DNA of 64,000 nt from assembly GCF_009604385.1 (NCBI RefSeq), contig NZ_WEGJ01000027.1:1-64000 (forward strand). The letters run 5' to 3'. The stretch comes from Streptomyces smaragdinus. GTDB taxonomy: Bacteria > Actinomycetota > Actinomycetes > Streptomycetales > Streptomycetaceae. The notes beneath the pieces are model-generated. The model did no database searches, had not been told where the DNA came from, and saw only the letters and a list, made by a program, of their open reading frames with translations. Position numbers and translations under genes: made by a program. Below, piece by piece: positions 61,852-64,000 of the stretch. Each line of letters starts with the position of its first letter. Position 1 is the stretch's first letter.

Positions 61852-62043
61852 ATGCCCGAGATCACGTGGGAAGAGCCCTACTGCGCGGAGAGTTCCAACT
61901 GCTTCCGCATCGGCACGGACGCCGACGGCAACGCCTACATAGCAGTCGCCGGCCAAGAGGACACCTACCTCACCGACACCCGCGACGCCCTCCGGAACCT
62001 GATCCAGGACATCAAGGCCGGCAAAGCCGACCACCTGCTCTAG
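61852..62043 (+). CDS. DUF397 protein (63 aa)
   Basis: EEPYCAESSNCFRIGTDADG and the end DALRNLIQDIKAG match DUF397, the small acidic partner of XRE-DUF5753 regulators. CAGGAGAATTCGCC precedes ATG; 14 bp after the XRE stop. Confidence 0.9.
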   Translation: MPEITWEEPYCAESSNCFRIGTDADGNAYIAVAGQEDTYLTDTRDALRNLIQDIKAGKADHLL

Positions 62044-62073
62044 GCGGCCGGCCGAGCCCCGACGCGGGGCGGG

Positions 62074-62238
62074 TCAGCCGCGGCCGAAGAGGCGCTTGAA
62101 GAAGCCCCCCGTGCGCTCCGCCGGGGCGCACGTGCACCGCTGGGAGTGGGGGACGCCCGCCAGGACCTGCTCGACGTGGTTGCCGCAGCCCTGGTACGTG
62201 GCCTTGCCGCAGCTGCGGCACTTGACGCGCTGGCACAT
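62074..62238 (-). CDS. Cys-rich zinc-ribbon-like protein (54 aa)
   Basis: MCQRVKCRSCGKATYQGCGN, then HSQRCTCAPA and a basic-aromatic end FFKRLFGRG. Six cysteines (C2, C7, C10, C18, C35, C37) and a His could bind zinc or copper(I). Two CsoR-like palindromes lie in its promoter, pointing to metal- or sulfide-responsive expression. Confidence 0.7.
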   Translation of the reverse strand: MCQRVKCRSCGKATYQGCGNHVEQVLAGVPHSQRCTCAPAERTGGFFKRLFGRG

Positions 62239-62256
62239 GGGGTGTCTCCTCTACTG

Positions 62257-62310
62257 ATACCCCCGGTGGTATATGTACGCGTGCAGCCTACAAGATACCT
62301 CCGGGGGTAT
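62257..62310. promoter_or_regulatory. Two CsoR-like palindromes upstream of the Cys-rich gene
   Basis: ATACCCCCGGTGGTAT (62257-62272) and ATACCTCCGGGGGTAT (62295-62310), about 38 bp apart (centre to centre). The TACCCC-n-GGGGTA type is bound by CsoR/CstR-family repressors sensing Cu(I) or persulfide. No csoR gene is in the window. Confidence 0.7.
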
Positions 62311-62322
62311 ACAACCAAAGCG

Positions 62323-62715
62323 CTACGCGCCCGCCACCACGGCCAGCGCCGCGTCCAGCTTCCCCGCGACCTCCTCGGCCACCGGCGCCATCGCGGCCAG
62401 GCCGGTCAGGGTGACCATCGTGTTCGGGTCGATCGCCTGCACCGTCACCCCGTCGCCCGTCTCGCGGACCACGACGTTGCACGGGAGGAGGAGGCCGACC
62501 GAGCGGTCCGCGTCCAGGGCGCGGCGGGCCAGTGGCGGGTTGCAGGCGCCCAGGATCAGGTACTGCTCCATGTCGTGGTCCAGCTTCGCCTTCAGCGTGG
62601 CCTGGACGTCGATCTCCGTCAGCACCCCGAAACCCTGCTCCGCCAGCGCCGCGCGAGTGGCGGCCACCGCCTCCTCGAACGTGCCCCGCGCCTGCACCGT
62701 GCGGTCGTACGACAT
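62323..62715 (-). CDS. DUF302 protein
   Basis: 130 residues. EEAVAATRAALAEQGFGVLTEIDVQATLK with YLILGACNPPLARRALDAD (abbreviated) is the DUF302 fold, often linked to sulfur or copper handling. One CsoR-like palindrome precedes it. Single conserved Cys in GACNP, plus LLLPCNVVV. Confidence 0.88.
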   Translation of the reverse strand: MSYDRTVQARGTFEEAVAATRAALAEQGFGVLTEIDVQATLKAKLDHDMEQYLILGACNPPLARRALDADRSVGLLLPCNVVVRETGDGVTVQAIDPNTMVTLTGLAAMAPVAEEVAGKLDAALAVVAGA

Positions 62716-62760
62716 GAAGTCTCACCTCGGTTCTCGATGGCCCCCACCGGTCCCTCAAAT

Positions 62761-62776
62761 ATACCCCCCGGGGTAC
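62761..62776. promoter_or_regulatory. CsoR-like palindrome upstream of the DUF302 gene
   Basis: ATACCCCCCGGGGTAC, 46 bp before the DUF302 ATG; same core as the two sites upstream of the Cys-rich gene. Confidence 0.7.
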
Positions 62777-62829
62777 AAACGCCGACGGATGCCTAGACTG
62801 GTCATCTGTTCGAACCACCGGGGGAAACC

Positions 62830-63681
62830 GTGATCGACGTCGACTCGTACCTGCGTGTACTCGGGATGGACCGCCCGCCCGCCCCCACCCTCGAGGCGCT
62901 GGCGGCGCTGCACCGGGCACACGTCGAGCGGGTCCCGTACGCGAGCCTCGACATCTTCCTCGGCCGCCCCGCCGGCATCGGCGCCGCGGAGTCCGCCGAG
63001 CGGATCGCGCGCGGGCGCGGCGGCTACTGCTTCCACCTCAACGGGGCCTTCGCCGCGCTGCTGTCCGCCCTCGGCTACGACGTGACCCGCCACCGCGCCG
63101 GCGTCCAGGAGAGCGCCGCGGCCGAGGCCGGCGCCGGCGGCAACCATCTCGCGCTCACCGTGCGGGTCGACGGTGAGGGGTGGCTCGTCGACACGGGGCT
63201 GGGCGACGGGATCCACGAGCCGCTGCCGCTGCGCGAGGGCACGTACACCCAGGGCCCGTTCACGTACCGGATGGCGCCGTCGGTGGCGGAGCCCGGGGGG
63301 TGGCGGCTCACCAACGATCCGCGCGGGACGTTCCTCGCGATGGACTTCGCGCCCGGGCCCGTGGCGCTGGAGTCCTTCCGGGAGAAGCACGCCGCGCTGT
63401 CCACCTCCCCCGATTCCGGCTACGTCCGCGTGCTCACCGCCCAGCTCCGCCATGCCAGGGGCGTCGACGTGCTGCGGGGCTGCGTGGTGCGCCGGATCCA
63501 CGGCGGGGGGACGGACGAGCGGACGGTCGGCGATCCCGGCGAGTGGTACGACGTGCTCGCCGGCGTGTTCCGCCTCGACCTCTCGGACCTCGACGCCCCG
63601 GCGCGGGAACGGCTGTGGCGAAAGGTACGTACCGCGCACGAGGAGTGGGAGCGTTCGGTCCCGTCACGGGCGGGTCTGTGA
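62830..63681 (+). CDS. Arylamine N-acetyltransferase
   Basis: 283 residues. Catalytic triad C67 (GRGGYCFHLN), H106 (GNHLALTV), D121 (VDTGLGDG). Transfers acetyl from acetyl-CoA to aromatic amines or hydrazines by a ping-pong mechanism; relatives also act in amide formation in ansamycin pathways, but no such genes are near. GTG start at 62830. Confidence 0.92.
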   Translation: MIDVDSYLRVLGMDRPPAPTLEALAALHRAHVERVPYASLDIFLGRPAGIGAAESAERIARGRGGYCFHLNGAFAALLSALGYDVTRHRAGVQESAAAEAGAGGNHLALTVRVDGEGWLVDTGLGDGIHEPLPLREGTYTQGPFTYRMAPSVAEPGGWRLTNDPRGTFLAMDFAPGPVALESFREKHAALSTSPDSGYVRVLTAQLRHARGVDVLRGCVVRRIHGGGTDERTVGDPGEWYDVLAGVFRLDLSDLDAPARERLWRKVRTAHEEWERSVPSRAGL

Positions 63682-63797
63682 CGGTACGGGACGGCCTCGG
63701 GGGAGCGTGACCGTATCCGGGTAATTGACCTGTACAGATGACCGGTTACTGACAAGGAACCGGTCGCGAGAATGATCCGCGTGTGTCATTCCGCTAC

Positions 63798-64000
63798 ATG
63801 AACCAGACACGTAATGCCATCATCGGTCACCAGCCCATTCAGGACCCGCGCCACCCGTGCGACCCCTCCGAGGAACTGATGATCGAGCTGATAGTGACGG
63901 CCGTCGCGCTCGCACTGGCGGCGGCCGGTGTCGGGAGTGCCGTACGTCAACGCCGTGTGACCGAACGGGTCCGGGCAAAGGCGCGGCGGCAGGCGGCCGA
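63798..64000 (+). CDS. Membrane-anchored hypothetical protein, cut by window end
   Basis: Reading frame open to the edge. From ATG 63798 it reads MNQTRNAIIGHQPIQ..., and an in-frame ATG at 63879 follows GAGGAACTG. A hydrophobic helix (LIVTAVALALAAAGVGS) is followed by a basic stretch (RQRRVTERVRAKARRQAA). Either start is possible. No family recognised. Confidence 0.55.
   Translation, partial: MNQTRNAIIGHQPIQDPRHPCDPSEELMIELIVTAVALALAAAGVGSAVRQRRVTERVRAKARRQAA

Noticed and set aside
63741..63764. Inverted ACCGGTT/AACCGGT after the N-acetyltransferase
   Set aside because: Seven-base arms with a 10-nt gap in a short gap; too weak to assign.

Overview
The window is a very GC-rich actinobacterial chromosome segment, almost certainly Streptomyces. 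Signs are GTG starts, ATGA/GTGA stop-start overlaps, a WblA regulator, XRE/DUF397 pairs and TadE/DUF4244 pilus genes. No exact species is claimed.

Region 1 (1-32.7 kb) is an ancestral actinobacterial core block whose order parallels Mycobacterium tuberculosis Rv3654c-Rv3688c. A leftward tad pilus operon (62-5061: Ssd/CpaE, TadA, two F proteins, DUF4244, TadE, Rv3654c-like) is followed by a HAD phosphatase, a Fic-fold protein that has lost its catalytic residues, a CooC-like ATPase, a deacetylase-like lipoprotein, a SulP transporter fused to carbonic anhydrase, acetyl-CoA synthetase and NhaA. Next come a holin-like protein, an epoxide-hydrolase-like enzyme, MarP protease, CoA pyrophosphatase, endonuclease III, glutamate decarboxylase, Crp, an MBL hydrolase, a NUDIX protein, RidA, DUF4177, two ArsA-like ATPases, WblA, a class A PBP (PonA2 position), GatB/YqeY, a metallophosphoesterase and tRNA-Pro(CGG).

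Region 2 (32,706-54,515) is an integrated actinomycete integrative and conjugative element (AICE, pSAM2-like lifestyle) bounded by 43-bp direct repeats of the tRNA-Pro 3' half. From its tRNA-proximal end it carries an integrase with a LacI-type helix-turn-helix inside its catalytic domain, xis preceded by a coupled 20-codon ORF, a 12-copy 8-bp iteron cluster, and a primase-polymerase/helicase replication pair. Then follow small cargo genes (DUF4326, ASCH), an FtsK-type Tra translocase, a cytosine methyltransferase, a DUF2637 spread protein and a run of small orphan genes. A rightward XRE-DUF5919-like/NUDIX pair, an HD protein and a GntR repressor close the element. Nearly every junction in the orphan-gene run holds a conserved 47-62 nt palindromic element, in the transcribed strand, that resembles the acceptor plus T-arm of a tRNA. 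This is the most novel signal in the window.

Region 3 (54.5-64 kb) is chromosomal accessory DNA: a T4-beta-like protein, an RHH/PIN toxin-antitoxin pair, a decayed alpha/beta hydrolase, AraC regulator with aldo/keto reductase, SMI1/KNR4 and YxiG-like proteins, an XRE-DUF397 system with a degenerate HATPase-like partner, a Cys-rich protein and DUF302 protein under CsoR-like palindromes, an arylamine N-acetyltransferase and the start of a membrane protein cut by the window edge.

Homologies are judged by eye from motifs and gene order. No database search was run.
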